Shown here: one piece after another, positions 1 through 11,187 of the stretch
Layout of the letters: each line of letters begins with the position of its first letter
Numbering within the stretch: position 1 is the stretch's first letter
Assembly: GCA_026120185.1 (NCBI GenBank)
Contig: JANUWF010001218.1
Coordinates: forward strand, 2,356,001-2,420,000
DNA: 64,000 nucleotides
Direction of reading: 5' to 3'
Origin: Voacanga thouarsii
Taxonomy: Eukaryota; Streptophyta; Magnoliopsida; Gentianales; Apocynaceae
Position numbers and translations under genes: made by a program
The notes under the pieces: generated by a model
The model's input: the letters and a program-made list of their open reading frames with translations, nothing else
Told to the model about the DNA's origin: nothing
Database searches by the model: none

Positions 1-236
1 AGCGACCGAACAAATAAAATCAATCGCTAATTAGCAACCGAATAAGCCAATTAGCAACTAACATAGTAGCGGATTTGTCCAAATAGAATTTTTTTATATT
101 ATTTGCGACTAAATTGATTTCAGACTCTTAGTTGCTAACTAGCAACCATGGCTAGTCCTCGGTAGGTAAAAATTTAGCGACCACCAAAATAGTGGCCATT
201 TTTATTTGGCCACTAATTGGCCATTTCCTTGTAGTG
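1..236. mobile_element. CACTA (En/Spm) transposon terminus, element runs off the left edge
   Basis: The segment ends with TTTCCTTGTAGTG at 224-236, the reverse complement of CACTACAAGGAAA, the hallmark terminus of plant CACTA transposons. Upstream lie several variants of a short subterminal motif (TAGCGACC, TAGCAACC, GCGACCGA and similar) in both orientations, as expected for transposase-binding subterminal repeats. The 3 bases after the terminus (AGG, 237-239) would be the 3-bp target duplication, but the other end lies outside the window. No coding sequence is visible here. Confidence 0.8.
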
Positions 237-239
237 AGG

Positions 240-3090
240 GAACTATATGATATTCGACCCAAATGATGTGAATATATATAATCAACTAAAGTTAGAAATA
301 GAACTAATAATGGAAGGACGGAGATTAGAGTCTATCTATATAATATTAGTAGAGATAAGATACGTAGATAAGACTAAAGGAAACGAGAGGCCAGACTTAT
401 AGAATGCTCGATTGGGAAACGTGAGCTACATTAGACTTCGAATAAGGATGAAGAGGGCGATGCATCAAGGTTTACCACAATTGGAGGTTCAAGATAATAT
501 TGTTTGTGCTGATTAGTAGTGTGACAAAGCACATCAAGTACTATATGAGGAGTCGAAATTTAGAGTCAAGACACTTTTGGAGCTAGTTCACTCATATGTC
601 TTTAGCTCAGTAAAACAGCCATCAATAAATGGTTACCAACATATGATAATCTTTATCGATAACTATTTTCGATACGTTTAGATTGATTTTATGAAAGAAA
701 AGTCATAAGCATTAATAAGGTATGAAATAAGGTACATTTGCACATATAATAGAAGAAAATACACTTTAAAGGAATTTACAGATTTCTTGAAACATAATAA
801 GATTTGACAATAGTTGACTTGTCTGAACACTTCACAATAGAATGGAGTTGTAGAAAGCAAGAATCGGCACCTTGTAGAGACTTGTAAAAATATGCTACAT
901 GCAAAAAATGTTCAAGCACAATTTTGGGTTGAATGTATGAAGACAAGAGCATATATCACTAATCACCTACTACAAGCAAAACTCAGCATGATCTCATCTT
1001 ATGAGAAATTCTGGAAGAAAAAACCTATTGTATCTCATTTCTGAGTATTTGGGAATGTGTCCTACATGTTGCTGTCCAATCATTTAAGAAGCAAGTTTTG
1101 AGAAAAAGGTAACTCACTATACTTTGTTGGATATGATTCTAGATGGAAGAGATGTATTTGTTTTAATCCTGACATAAGTAGATGTTACACATCTGGAAAT
1201 TTTGTATTAATGAAGTATCATCTTTGTGATCACCCTAGGTTGAGAAGCTACCGAAATCAAAAGAAATTTAAAAAAAATAAGAAGAAAAGCTGGAAGAACA
1301 AGAATAAAATCCTTTGACTTTTGAGACAACTGAAAAGAATGATAGAAAATTACTATCTAGGAAGTTATCATCAAGTAAATTGAAAAGTCTTTGGCAATCT
1401 AGAGTATATAAAATTATAGAAGAATAAAGGTCTAGCCAATATAAAAAATTAAATCAAAAAAACTAAAAGCAACCACCACTTCGGAGGTCCACTCAGCAAT
1501 AGAGACCTAATCTAAAATATGCAAATGCAGCCTTGATAGAGGTTATTGTAAAAGAGCTAGACACGTACAAAGAATTATCTAAAAATAAGAATGGAGAAAG
1601 GTGAAAGAAGAAGAAATACAAGTACTAAAGTAAAACGAGATGTGGAACTTAATACCAAGGCCGAAGAATATACAACCTATCTTTTGTAAATGGATGTACA
1701 AATTGAAAATTAGCCAAATAGATCTATTAATAGATATAAAGCTTGATGGTGGCCTGAGATTTCTCACAAAAGTATGGATTCGATATGATGAGACATTTAA
1801 TCCAGTGGCAAAAATCACCACAATATGAATATTACTCGTCTTAGCTGCAAGCAAGTCATGAAAGTTATGGCAAATGGATGTAAAGAATGTATTCCTCCAT
1901 GGTAAATTTGATCGAGATATATACATGGAACAACCTAAACGGTTCGAGAATAAGACACATCCAAAGTATGTGTGTAAGCTTAATAAAGCACTCTATAAAT
2001 TGAAATAGGCAGCATGAGCATATATAATATATACAAATTACAGAATTTTTTATATGGAATAGATATTTGATGACACCAGCTAATTCAAATTTATTCGTCA
2101 AAGTTAAAAAAAGAAAGCTAGTCATAGTAATTGTGTACATGGATGATCTAATAATTATTGGAGATATCAAGAAGAGATTGAACAAATTAGATCAAAATTT
2201 TCAATTTGTTTCTAAATAAAAGAGCTTAAAGATTAGAAATATTTTCTTGGTTTAGAAATAGAATAAGTGAATGATAGGATATTTCTATACCAACAGAAAT
2301 ATGTGAAAGGATTTTTTACAAAAATATAGCATGACTGCAAACTAACCTCAACACCAATAGAAGTAAATGTTCAATTATGTTTAACTGAAGGTCAAGAACT
2401 TGAAGACAGGATGATGTATCGATAGTTAGTAGGTAGTTTAATCTGCCTAACACTAGAGAAGGCAAGTATTTTATATGCAGTTGGAGTCATAAGTCGAATC
2501 ATACAAATACCAAAGAAACCATATATTGAAACAATAAAAAGGATACTAAGATATCTAAAAAGGTACTATAAACTATAGCTTGCTATACAAAAAGATAGAT
2601 GTATCTCAAGTGACAGGATATTACCATGCTGGCTATGCTGTTAACCACGATACAAGACAATCCACTGTTGAATATAAGTTCAGTCTGGGCTCATGAGTCA
2701 TTTCATAGTGTAGTAAGAGACAACCAATACTGTCATTATCTAGTATTGAGGCAGAATATTGTGATATACTAATAGTAGTTAAAGAAAATTAGTAGCTTTT
2801 GGAAGATCTTCATCAACTAGTAGATAACATACTACAATTATATTGTGATAAAAAATCAACAATAACAGAGAATCTAATATTCTATGCAAGAACAAAGCAC
2901 GTAGAGGTTCATTATCACTTTGTATGAGAAAAAGTACTATTTGGTCAAATTGAAATGAAGCATGTAAAGACCGAAGAACAAATTATATATATTTTCACCA
3001 AGGGCCTCAATAGAGTAAAACTCAAAAAATTTAGAAGGGAACCTAATATGATTTCAAGAAATAAAATAAGAAAGCAGTCATGAAGGGGGA
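240..3090 (+). pseudogene. Decayed Ty1/copia pol (integrase, reverse transcriptase, RNase H)
   Basis: Conceptual translation with many stops and frameshifts gives an ordered copia pol. Integrase remnants lie at about 420-1250, including the NGVVESKNRHLVE block near 845 and the VFGNVSY block near 1050. The RT begins near 1640 (PRPKNIQPIFCKWMYKLK, then YDETFNPVAK) and continues with QMDVKNVFLHGKF near 1870. RNase H remnants lie at about 2600-2990 (LSSIEAEYC, ARTKHVEVHYHFV, IFTKGL). Gag and protease are absent: the sequence starts inside the element right beside the CACTA terminus, so the 5' part probably lies beyond that insertion. A purine-rich tract (GAAGGGGGA, about 3082-3090) marks the end of the internal region. 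Heavily decayed and certainly non-functional. Confidence 0.88.
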
Positions 3091-3660
3091 GTATTAAGAA
3101 GACAATGATTGCTCTACAACCACTGCCATTGAAGGAGAAATCTAGCACTTGCAGTCAACTTGCAAAAAAAAAAAAAAATATTGCTATTTAGCTTCCGGCT
3201 GTCCTGGAAGATGCTACAACTTGAAGAGTCTTGGAGCTTCCACCGCCTCAAGAGCAAAACTAGACAACCAAACCAAAAGAAAAAATCTGCAACTTGTAGG
3301 AGCTTCCTAGCAGCCTCAAGAATTTTAGTATCATTTGCATGTCGGTTTCACTTACTATCACTTGCTGTCTATAAATAGCTAATTGTAACATGAAGAAATG
3401 AAGTGTGGTGTATGTAAGGTTAGACAGAGAGCACTAAGAAGTGAAGAGTGGGGTGTGTGTGGTGAGCAAAAGCATTAAGTTAGCTCATAAAGGAGTGCTT
3501 GTGTGAAGAGAAGATTTTTACTTGGTTTTGTAGTATAATTGAGAGGAAAGTTTGTAAGGTATTTCATGTTGTAACCTTTCAATATCTCAATAATAGAATT
3601 AGTTTGAGTTCTTTGATTCTCTTCTTTATCAATAGTTTTTACTTTAAGTATCAAGGCACT
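3091..3660 (+). repeat. Probable 3' LTR of the decayed copia element
   Basis: This follows directly after the polypurine tract. It has a TATA-like box (CTATAAATAG near 3368-3377) followed by transcribed-looking sequence, as an LTR promoter would. No 5' partner is in the window, so both boundaries are approximate. Confidence 0.55.
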
Positions 3661-3689
3661 TTGTTTTTTTGTTTTCTTTTTTAATTCTT

Positions 3690-3809
3690 GAAGATGTACA
3701 TTAAGGAACGTATTGAGTTGTTAATTAAAGATATTGGCATGCTTTTTCCTTGATCATTTGGGGAAGGTTTGTCTTAGCCTGCAAAGTCAAGCAGTTTGGT
3801 CTACTCCTA

Positions 3810-3908
<99 letters not shown>

Positions 3909-4180
3909 GGTAAGTGTCAAGAACTTTGGACATGGTCTTCCTTGGTAGAAATTGTTTCCATCTTTTTGAGCTATGATGCATCCAAAAAGAGTTCATTTAA
4001 GTGTTGGGCTTGAACATAAATTGCATGTGGCTCATCCCTTTTTGTTTTTCCTATTCATTTCTTTTTCTTTCTTTCTTGGAACTATACCTTGCCGAGGTGC
4101 ACCTGTGAAGGTTTTTCTGTCTAAGTTTTAAATATGAACTTAGCTTGAAATGTAAACTAAAAAGTTTAAACCTAACTTTA
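3690..4180 (+). repeat. Dispersed repeat family R, copy 1 (with TAA tract)
   Basis: Shares long stretches with 9910-10550 and, in reverse orientation, 42120-43020. Shared blocks include TTGATCATTTGGGGAAG, AAGTCAAGCAGTTTGGTCTA and GGTAGAAATTGTTTCCATCT. The core is interrupted at one site by a simple-repeat tract, here (TAA)n. The left part seen in the other copies is missing, perhaps because the copia LTR abuts it. No coding function is recognised. Confidence 0.85.
3810..3907. repeat. (TAA)n microsatellite, about 32 units
   Basis: An essentially perfect trinucleotide tract inside repeat R copy 1. Reading frames through it (poly-Asn, poly-Tyr) are artefacts. Confidence 0.98.
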
Positions 4181-4202
4181 ATGGATTTTTTCATGACTTC
4201 AA

Positions 4203-4372
4203 CTAGGAATGGCAATGGGAAGGGCGTGAACCCAACCCCCACATTCCTGTATTCTCCCCTGTTCCCGACTCGTCCCTGACATAGGGAAAGGCAAGGATCC
4301 CTGTCCCCAGCCTGTTGGGGACAAAATAATTCTAAATTCTGGCCCAACGGAGAAGTGGATCTAAAAATTCTT
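4203..4372. repeat. GC-rich dispersed repeat (GGGGAC family), fragment
   Basis: A GC-rich island in AT-rich surroundings, starting AGGAATGGCAATGGGAAGGG and rich in CCCC/GGGGAC blocks. A longer relative lies at 43555-44225. It resembles a common plant repeat with CCCGTCCCCG-type termini. The element class is not fixed. Confidence 0.5.
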
Positions 4373-4450
4373 CAATTGGGCATAAAGTTAAAAAAATTTA
4401 AAAATATGTAAAAAATGAGCAAACACATTCACTATTAAAATTTCATAAAA

Positions 4451-4452
<2 letters not shown>

Positions 4453-4484
<32 letters not shown>
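4453..4484. repeat. (GT)n microsatellite
   Basis: About 16 perfect GT dinucleotides. Confidence 0.97.
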
Positions 4485-4487
<3 letters not shown>

Positions 4488-4567
4488 ATACATATAAAAA
4501 TATAAATATTTTATATTTTACTCACTTATGTTTATACAGTTTTCTACTATATATTAATTATATAATA

Positions 4568-4875
4568 CTCTCTCCATTTCAAAATAGATGTTCTTAAAGT
4601 TTTTTTGTTTTGTTTCAAAATAGAAGTTCATGTATATATTTCTAGAATTAATAATTAGTTTCTTTTCATATTACCCCCATTTATTCTAAATCAACTACAC
4701 AACTTTTCAAAACTCTTTTTTCTTCTTACTTCTTGGGAATTTTTACTAACTAATAGTTGTCGTGTTTTTAACATGGATAGAATAGGAATTTTATCTAAAT
4801 TATACTATTATGTTCAACACTCTTAATCTGTGTACAAAGGGTTTTATGAACAAGTATTTTGAAATAAAAGGAATG
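4568..4875. mobile_element. Stowaway-like (Tc1/mariner) MITE
   Basis: The left end CTCTCTCCATTTCAAAATAG and the reverse complement of the right end (CATTCCTTTTATTTCAAAAT) form imperfect terminal inverted repeats of the Stowaway 'CTCCCTCCGT' type. Each is flanked by TA (4566-4567 and 4876-4877), the expected target duplication. About 308 bp, AT-rich, non-coding. Confidence 0.7.
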
Positions 4876-5295
4876 TATATTTATATATAATTATGCTTTT
4901 TAATACATACATATATATACACACACACACATTGATATTACATACGAATGATATATTTTTGTATTTTGTATGTATATATGATAAATATATAAGAATATCT
5001 TACGTATATGTGTGTGCGCGCGCACACACATATAAAAGTATAAATTTATATGCATATTATCTTTTGTATACTACTTATATATACTTATATTTTCTATATT
5101 TAATACATATAAAAGTATAAGTATTTTACATTTTATTCACTTATGTATATATATTTATCTACTTACATACTAACTGTATTATATATTGATATTTAATTAG
5201 ACAGATATAAATATAATCCAATATAATATATACATACCCATTATTATAAATATAAATATTTTTTATAATCAATTCTTTTATAAATATGATACCTT

Positions 5296-5452
5296 TATGT
5301 ATGTATGTATGTATGTATGTATGTATGTATGTATGTATGTATGTATGTATGTATGTATGTATGTATGTATGTATGTATGTATGTATGTATGTATGTATGT
5401 ATGTATGTATGTATGTATGTATGTATGTATGTATGTATGTATGTATGTATGC
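5296..5452. repeat. (TATG)n microsatellite, about 39 units
   Basis: A perfect tetranucleotide tract of about 157 bp, followed by a TA tract near 5476-5512. The poly(Met-Tyr-Val-Cys) frame through it is an artefact. Confidence 0.98.
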
Positions 5453-5472
5453 AATTAATATATTAGAAAATA

Positions 5473-5475
<3 letters not shown>

Positions 5476-5512
<37 letters not shown>
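5476..5512. repeat. (TA)n microsatellite
   Basis: A pure TA tract just left of the first tandem pseudogene unit. Confidence 0.95.
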
Positions 5513-5515
<3 letters not shown>

Positions 5516-6085
5516 GCAGGGCGGTCTAAGACGGGTTGAGGATCATGAAATTCCAACCTTTGGCTAGTAATTCGAGGTATGAAGCCTAATCCTATTCCCA
5601 TCTCCACTTAAATTGGGAAATTCCTAACCCTACCACGTAGGCTTGGGGTGAGCCTCTGTTTAAGCGAAGAAATTATCATTTCTAACTTCAAATTACACCG
5701 CAACCCAAGCTTTGTATCAAAATTAAGGTGATAATTTAGCATACCATCTAATGTCATTAGTTTATCAACCAATTCAAACTTATTCTCATTTATAATACGA
5801 CTTATAGTCTATATTGTATTAGCCAACAAAGCTTTCTTATTCTACCCTTAACAAAATCTTTGCATTAGAGTATCAAAAATGAAAATTGAGTCAGCTCCTT
5901 GTATTCATTCTGTGATATTTTTAGATTAAACCAAGAAAAAAAAAAAACAAAGAGAGGAGATACTATACAGTAGGAAAGAGCATTAATAGTACACCTCAAC
6001 ACAATAGATAATATTTTCTTTTTTTTTTCTCTAGTTTGTTAATGAGCATCATGCTATTTTCTATCAACAAAATGATCATATCACT

Positions 6086-6672
6086 TAGAATTTTATATTT
6101 GCCTTTTCAAGATCTGAGTAAATGCTACTATTTTCATCTTTCTTGCTTGTGCTTCTCTCTTACCAAAACAATGCCTAGAAAACCATTTCTATATCTTGTA
6201 GCTATTGCTTCCCCTTTTCAGTGCCCTATCATTCGCTTTTATTCTACAAGAGCCACTGTGCCTCAGATAAATTCAAGACTCAAAAGCCTCATTTCTCAAG
6301 GAATCATCATGATTTGAAGCTTCACTTAGCTTCATAGCATGAAGTTCTAGTTTGGATTCTGATGATAAATCGAGTTTTAGGTCTATGGAAGCTAATTCAT
6401 CATGGCATTGAAGTCACTTTCTTTAATTGAGAAAATACTCCTTCTTGGAATGTTGTATGTTCGCTCGAGCTCCAATAGTCCTCCGATCTTTTTCAAGCTC
6501 TTCAAATCAATGCCATTTTTAGCTTCTGGCAAACATCTGAATCCATTCTTTCTTAACTCTACATCATTTAACAAGCATCTGAATCCACTTTTTCTTGGTT
6601 CTACACCATTTACTAAGCCTATGAATCTAGTTTTTCACGGCATGACATCAGTAGAGACACCTCTGAATCCAC
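6086..6672 (-). pseudogene. OCTOPUS/DUF740-like gene, truncated 3' copy 1
   Basis: Minus-strand translation matches the C-terminal half of the protein encoded at 40338-41594. It includes part of the repeated RKxGFRG block, then KNGIDLKSLKKIGG, LELERTYNIPRRSIF and KESDFNAM. The 3' flank (to about 5700 on the plus scale) also matches the flank downstream of the intact gene. Frameshifts and stops interrupt it, and the N-terminal half is missing. The similarity ends abruptly at a Stowaway-like end near 6671. The genuine gene is the 40.3 kb copy; this is a fragment of it or of a common ancestor. Confidence 0.9.
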
Positions 6673-6972
6673 TTTTTTTTTTCCGTTTTAAAATAATTGT
6701 CACTTTTAGAGACTTTATATATTTTAAAATATATGTCATTTTTTGGAAAAATTGTATTTATTGTCTTTTTTTTCTTCCAATTATACATTTATCATTTATT
6801 ACTCTACTAAACTACTATATTAATTGACTTTTAGAGACTTTATTTATTTTTTCAATTGTACTCTGTAATTTCAAATTAAAGCTTTTTTTTATCTAAAAAC
6901 TTAATAGATATTAGAATTTTCTTAATTTGTGTGATTTGTATAATGGTGATAGTTATCTTAAAATGAAAGAAA
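6671..6972. mobile_element. Stowaway-like MITE in unit 1
   Basis: The left end TTCCGTTTTAAAATAATTGT and the reverse complement of the right end (ATTTCTTTCATTTTAAGATA) form imperfect Stowaway-type terminal repeats, with TA at 6973-6974. The left TA is not evident. The same element sits at the same junction in unit 2. Confidence 0.6.
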
Positions 6973-7590
6973 TACTTAGAATAAAAATTTAGAGTTAATA
7001 TAAAATTACTTTTATGTTATTATTTAACAAAAGTAATATAATTATAGCAGAGTTAATATAAGATCATGAAATCCCCACCTTCGGCTAGTGATTTGAGGTA
7101 TGAAGCCTAATCTTTTTCCCATCTTCACTTAAATTGGAGAATTCCCAACCCTACTAGGTAGGCTTAGGGCGAGCCTCTGTTTAAGCAGAAAAATTGCCAT
7201 CTCTAATTTCAACTTACACTACAACCTAAGCTTTGGGTCAAAATTAAGGTGATAATTTAGCATACCATCTAATATCATTAGTTTGTCAACCAATTCAAAC
7301 TCATACTCAATTATAATACGACTTATAGTCCATATTGTATTAGCCAACAAAGCTTCCTCATTCCACCCTTAACAAAATCTTTGCACTAGTGTATCAAAAA
7401 TGAAACATGAGTCAATTCCTCGTATTCATTTTTGTGATATTTTTAGATTAAACTAGGAAAAAAAAGTGGTACTACACATTAGGAAAGAGAATTAACAGTA
7501 TATCTCAACACAATAGATAATAGTTTCTTTCTTTTTTTTTTTAGTTTGCTAATGAGCATCGTGCTATTTTCTATCAACAAAATTATCATA

Positions 7591-8178
7591 TCACTTAAAA
7601 TTTCATATTTGCCTTTTCAAGATGTGAGTAAATGCTACTGTTTTTATCTCTCTTGCTTGAGCTTTCTTACTAGAATGATGCCTAGAAAACCATTTCCAGA
7701 TCTTGTTGCTATTGTTTTCCCTTTTTAGCGCCCTATCATTCACTTTATTCTACAAGAGCCACAGTGCCTCGGAGAAATTTGAGACCCAAAAGCCTCATTT
7801 CTAAAGGAATCACTGTGATTTGAAGCTTCACTAAGCTTCATAGCATGAAGTTTTGGTTTGGATTCTGATGATAAATCGAGCTTTAGGTCTATGAAAGCTT
7901 ATTCATCCATGGCATTGAAGTCGCTTTCTTTAATCGAGAAAAAACTCCTACTTGGAATGTTGTATGTTCGCTTGAGCTTCAATGGTCCTCCAATATTCTT
8001 CAAGATCTTCAAATCAATGCCATTTTCAGCTTTTGGCACACCTTTGAATCCATTCTTTCTTAACTCTACATCATCTAACAAGCCTCTGAATCCACTTTTT
8101 CTTAGTTCTGCACCATCTACTAAGCCTTTGAATCTAGTTTTTCATAGCACGACATCAATAGAGACACCCCTGAATCCA
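7591..8178 (-). pseudogene. OCTOPUS/DUF740-like gene, truncated 3' copy 2
   Basis: Same fragment as in unit 1. Minus-strand translation shows RKNGFKGVPKAENGIDLK, then GGPLKLKRTYNIPSRSFF and KESDFNAMDE, matching the C-terminal half of the 40338-41594 protein. It begins in the repeated GFRG region, lacks the N-terminal Cys-rich part and has frame breaks downstream. No promoter is attached, because a MITE replaces the 5' half. Confidence 0.9.
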
Positions 8179-8477
8179 CTTTTTCTTCCGTTTTAAAATA
8201 ATTGTCACTTTTAGAGATTTTATATATTTTAAAATATATGTCATTTTATGAAAAAAAGAATGTATTTATTGTCCTTTTTTTCCAATTATACCCTTATCAT
8301 TTATTACTCTACTAAACTACTATATTAATTAATTAACTTTTAGAGACTCTATTTTTTTTTTCAACTGTACTCTATAATTTCAAATGAGGGCTTTTTATCT
8401 AAAAACTAAATAGATGTTAGAATTTTCTTAATTTGTGTGATTGTATAAGGGTGATAGTTATCTTAAAATGAAAGGAG
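8176..8477. mobile_element. Stowaway-like MITE in unit 2
   Basis: The left end CTTCCGTTTTAAAATAATTG and the right end (ATCTTAAAATGAAAGGAG, reverse complement CTCCTTTCATTTTAAGAT) form imperfect terminal inverted repeats of Stowaway type. TA follows at 8478-8479. Counterpart of 6671-6972. Confidence 0.65.
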
Positions 8478-8519
8478 TACTTTGAATGAGAATTTAGAGT
8501 TAATATAACAAAAGTAATA

Positions 8520-8885
8520 TAATTATAGTAGAGTTAAAATACTCAGAACACTGCAAAATTGTTGCACTTCATACAAACCTCAATAATATAATTCAATGAT
8601 ATGACTAATTTAATGGTTATGAACAAATTCAAACAATAAGTTAGAGTTAAAATACTAACTTAATTAATAAAACTTTTCATTATTGAGTATTCAATTCCCA
8701 ATTTGATGCTTACAAAACTCATCCATCTCCATCTATTTTCCCTTATAATAATGATACAAGTTCTCATAATAAAAACAAAACAAATAAACTAAATCCTCAA
8801 TGAAATCTTAAGTTTACTTTTTGTGTAGAAAAGACTCATATGTCACTGCAACACTTCCATCCATTCCTTTATTGTGAGACATTTA
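8520..8885 (-). pseudogene. DUF1262 gene, 3'-end fragment copy
   Basis: This segment aligns by eye to 12900-13320, the last ~80 coding bases plus about 340 bases of 3' flank of the DUF1262 gene at 13239-14748. Shared blocks include TTGTTGCACTTCATAC, GACTAATTTAATGGTTAT, TTGATGCTTACAAAACTCAT and GTGTAGAAAAGACTCAT. Similarity stops after about 8882, so only the 3' tail was duplicated. It joins directly to tandem unit 2, whose right flank also resembles the DUF1262 flank. Confidence 0.85.
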
Positions 8886-9909
8886 TTCTTACTTAATAAC
8901 AAAAATAAATATATAAATTAATAGTTTATTTTTTTCTTTATATAAATGACCCAACGACAATAAATATTCAATCCTCTCATCTCCTCATACTCAACCCAAA
9001 GTACCCTAAATGAAAGTGTGTGGTTTTGTTTGTCAATCTCCTATAGTTTTGTTAAACTTTCCTGTTATAGTTATGTTAGTTTGATAGACTATAAAATAAA
9101 AAGCATAACAAATTGTTAATGTAATTTGGCTATCAACAAGCCTATGTCTATGGGTTCTCGATTAGTGAAAAAAAATCCATTAAAACTTTAACAAAGTTAC
9201 AAGGATAATATTTACCTCAATCATCAAATAATCCCTAGTGGACTCTAATAGAACACCATGCTAGTATTTTTTTTGTCAAACTTTCTGAAGACTTTTGTTG
9301 GACCTAACTACCTCGATTGAACTCCCTTCAATATTCATTGCTATAACACAGTGGTGCTTCATTTGACTCCAAAAACCTCCCTACCATAAAGGTATTTGAT
9401 TTGAAGAAGAATGATTCGAGTCCTTTCAAAGTATGATCTTGTTGCAGAAATAAACATGAATCGTGAAGCGCACCTTAACAATAAGAATCAACAAATTGCA
9501 TCAATGGTGTGTGCTTCTTGAATGCCTAGAAGATTTGCATGAATACTTTACTTTGTTTCTCTCGACTAAGCATTAAAGAATTATCAATGAATTCTGTGCT
9601 TCTTCAGGCATAGTCACATAAACACTTTGGTCACTTTTAGAAACCAACATAGTGTTTGTTTCCATACTGAATTAGGAAACTATTCATGCCGCATAACTTC
9701 CTAAATCTTTGTAGCTCTAATTCTACTTGGATTCACCATCCTAGAAACTAGGATCTTCACTAGATCTTCCAAAGATTCGTCCTAGATTTTCTCGAATCCT
9801 TTTCTTAATCCATCTAAAGTAGTACAACATCAAATATTGTCAAAATAATTTCTAAAAACATTTTCAGTTTGTCAAGAGATCTTGTTGACATTGCTTGTTA
9901 GACATAGTC
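8886..9909. other. No supported gene
   Basis: Moderately AT-rich sequence. About 9260-9860 looks less random and its minus strand gives short open stretches (for example EDLVKILVSRMVNPSRIRA near 9740) broken by stops. I do not recognise a family and treat it as a possible very old coding fossil. Confidence 0.3.
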
Positions 9910-10550
9910 TTTGACAATGGTCGTAATAGAAAGAATAAGAAATTCCATATGCATATGCAAACAACCTGTATCTTTTTTTTTTCTTTTTCTAATTTAATAA
10001 AGAATGCTTATGGTAACTAATTTTGTCACCAATGTGCCATGGGCAAAACTGTTTGCAAATTGTTTTTCTTTCCTTGTTTAACCAGGTTTCTAGGCTAGAA
10101 TTAAGGTTCTATGTTTTTTCCCCGTCCTTTTTTTTGGGGGATGTTCCTTAAGGTGTTTATTGAGTTGCTAATTAAAGATGTTGACATGCTTTATCCTTGA
10201 TCATTTGGGGAAGTTTTGTCTTAGCTTGCAAAGTCAAGCAGTTTGGTCTACTAAAAAAAAAAAAAAAAAAGGATGTCAAGCAGTATAGACCTGGTCTTCG
10301 TTGGTAGAAATTGTTTCCATCTTTTTGAGCAATGATTCATCTGAAGAGAGCCCATTTAAGTGCTGGGCTCGATCCTATGTAGTACGTGGCTCCCCCCTTT
10401 TTGTTCTTCCTATTCGTTTCCTTTCCTTTCTTTCTTCGAACTATACCTTATCGAGGCGCCCTTTTCTGTCTAAGCTTTGACTATTGAACTTAGCTTGAAA
10501 TGCAAATTAATAAGTTTAAACTTAACTTTAATAAGTTTTTTTATTCTAAC
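9910..10550 (+). repeat. Dispersed repeat family R, copy 2 (with poly-A tract)
   Basis: Colinear with copies 1 and 3. It is longer on the left than copy 1 (shared AATAAAGAATGCTT, TTTTGTCACCAA and AACTGTTTGCAAATTGTTTT with copy 3). At the internal site where the others carry TAA/ATT tracts, this copy has A18 (10253-10270). The right end shares CTTAGCTTGAAATG and AAGTTTAAAC with copy 1. Confidence 0.85.
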
Positions 10551-11187
10551 AAAATTTCCACCTTTTGTGCTGAGCATGGGAAAAAAGATAATCAGCACAA
10601 CGGTTGTGAACATAGTTTAAGAACAAATTAGAATTATACTTGAGAATAGTTTTTTTTTCAATTAAGGTTAAATTTTAATTTAAAATAATATTAATTTAAA
10701 TAATTTTTATTATTATATAATTTTTATTAATAATTAAATTTCATATTTACTTTATATTTAATAATATTTTATTAAATTTTAACAAACTCATCTCAACTTA
10801 ATTTTTATTTAAAATACAAAAATAAAAAATTTACCCCAATTCAAACTTTATCGAAGTACTTGACTGAAAGGATATATAATTTGCCTGCCACTTGAATGGT
10901 ACACGGGATATCTGCAGACCGGGAAAAACGTAGTTATTTCCAGTCAAGACTCACTTAGCTAAGGATGATACCTCAAAAAGGGCAATACTTGGTAGATTCA
11001 GTTCACCGGGGACCAAATGTCTCATAATTCTAAACAATTTGCGACTATAAATTTGCCAACTTACAGAACTGAATTCACAAGTTACTCCACAGCTGAAAGT
11101 TTCTCTCTTTCTGAATCCCAACAACAAGAATCCAAAGGGCAGAAAATCACTTCACCTCTTTCACAAATTTAACATGAAGAAACAAAA
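10551..11187. other. Intergenic, no gene seen
   Basis: 10620-10860 is very AT-rich filler. 10870-11180 is less AT-rich and non-repetitive, and may be the former body or UTR of the short minus-strand reading frame that follows. Confidence 0.4.

Larger units (their letters stand above)
5541..7061. repeat. Tandem ~1.5 kb duplication, unit 1
   Basis: Both units begin with GATCATGAAAT followed by a nearly identical block (TCGGCTAGTGATTTGAGG-like). They remain colinear through a reverse-oriented OCTOPUS-like gene fragment and a MITE, and end near an AATATAATTATAG(C/T)AGAGTTAA motif. Unit 2 is 7062-8540. Divergence is clear by eye, so the duplication is not recent. Confidence 0.85.
7062..8540. repeat. 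Tandem ~1.5 kb duplication, unit 2
   Basis: Colinear copy of 5541-7061 with the same gene fragment, the same MITE and the same junction between them, so the chimeric arrangement existed before the tandem duplication. Confidence 0.85.

Noticed and set aside
3750..4013. Frames of poly-Asn and poly-Tyr
   Set aside because: Direct products of the TAA microsatellite.
5296..5512. Possible CRISPR-like or satellite array
   Set aside because: Pure microsatellites without spacers; CRISPR is not expected in plant nuclear DNA.
5286..5567. Repeated Met-Tyr-Val-Cys frame
   Set aside because: Product of the TATG microsatellite.
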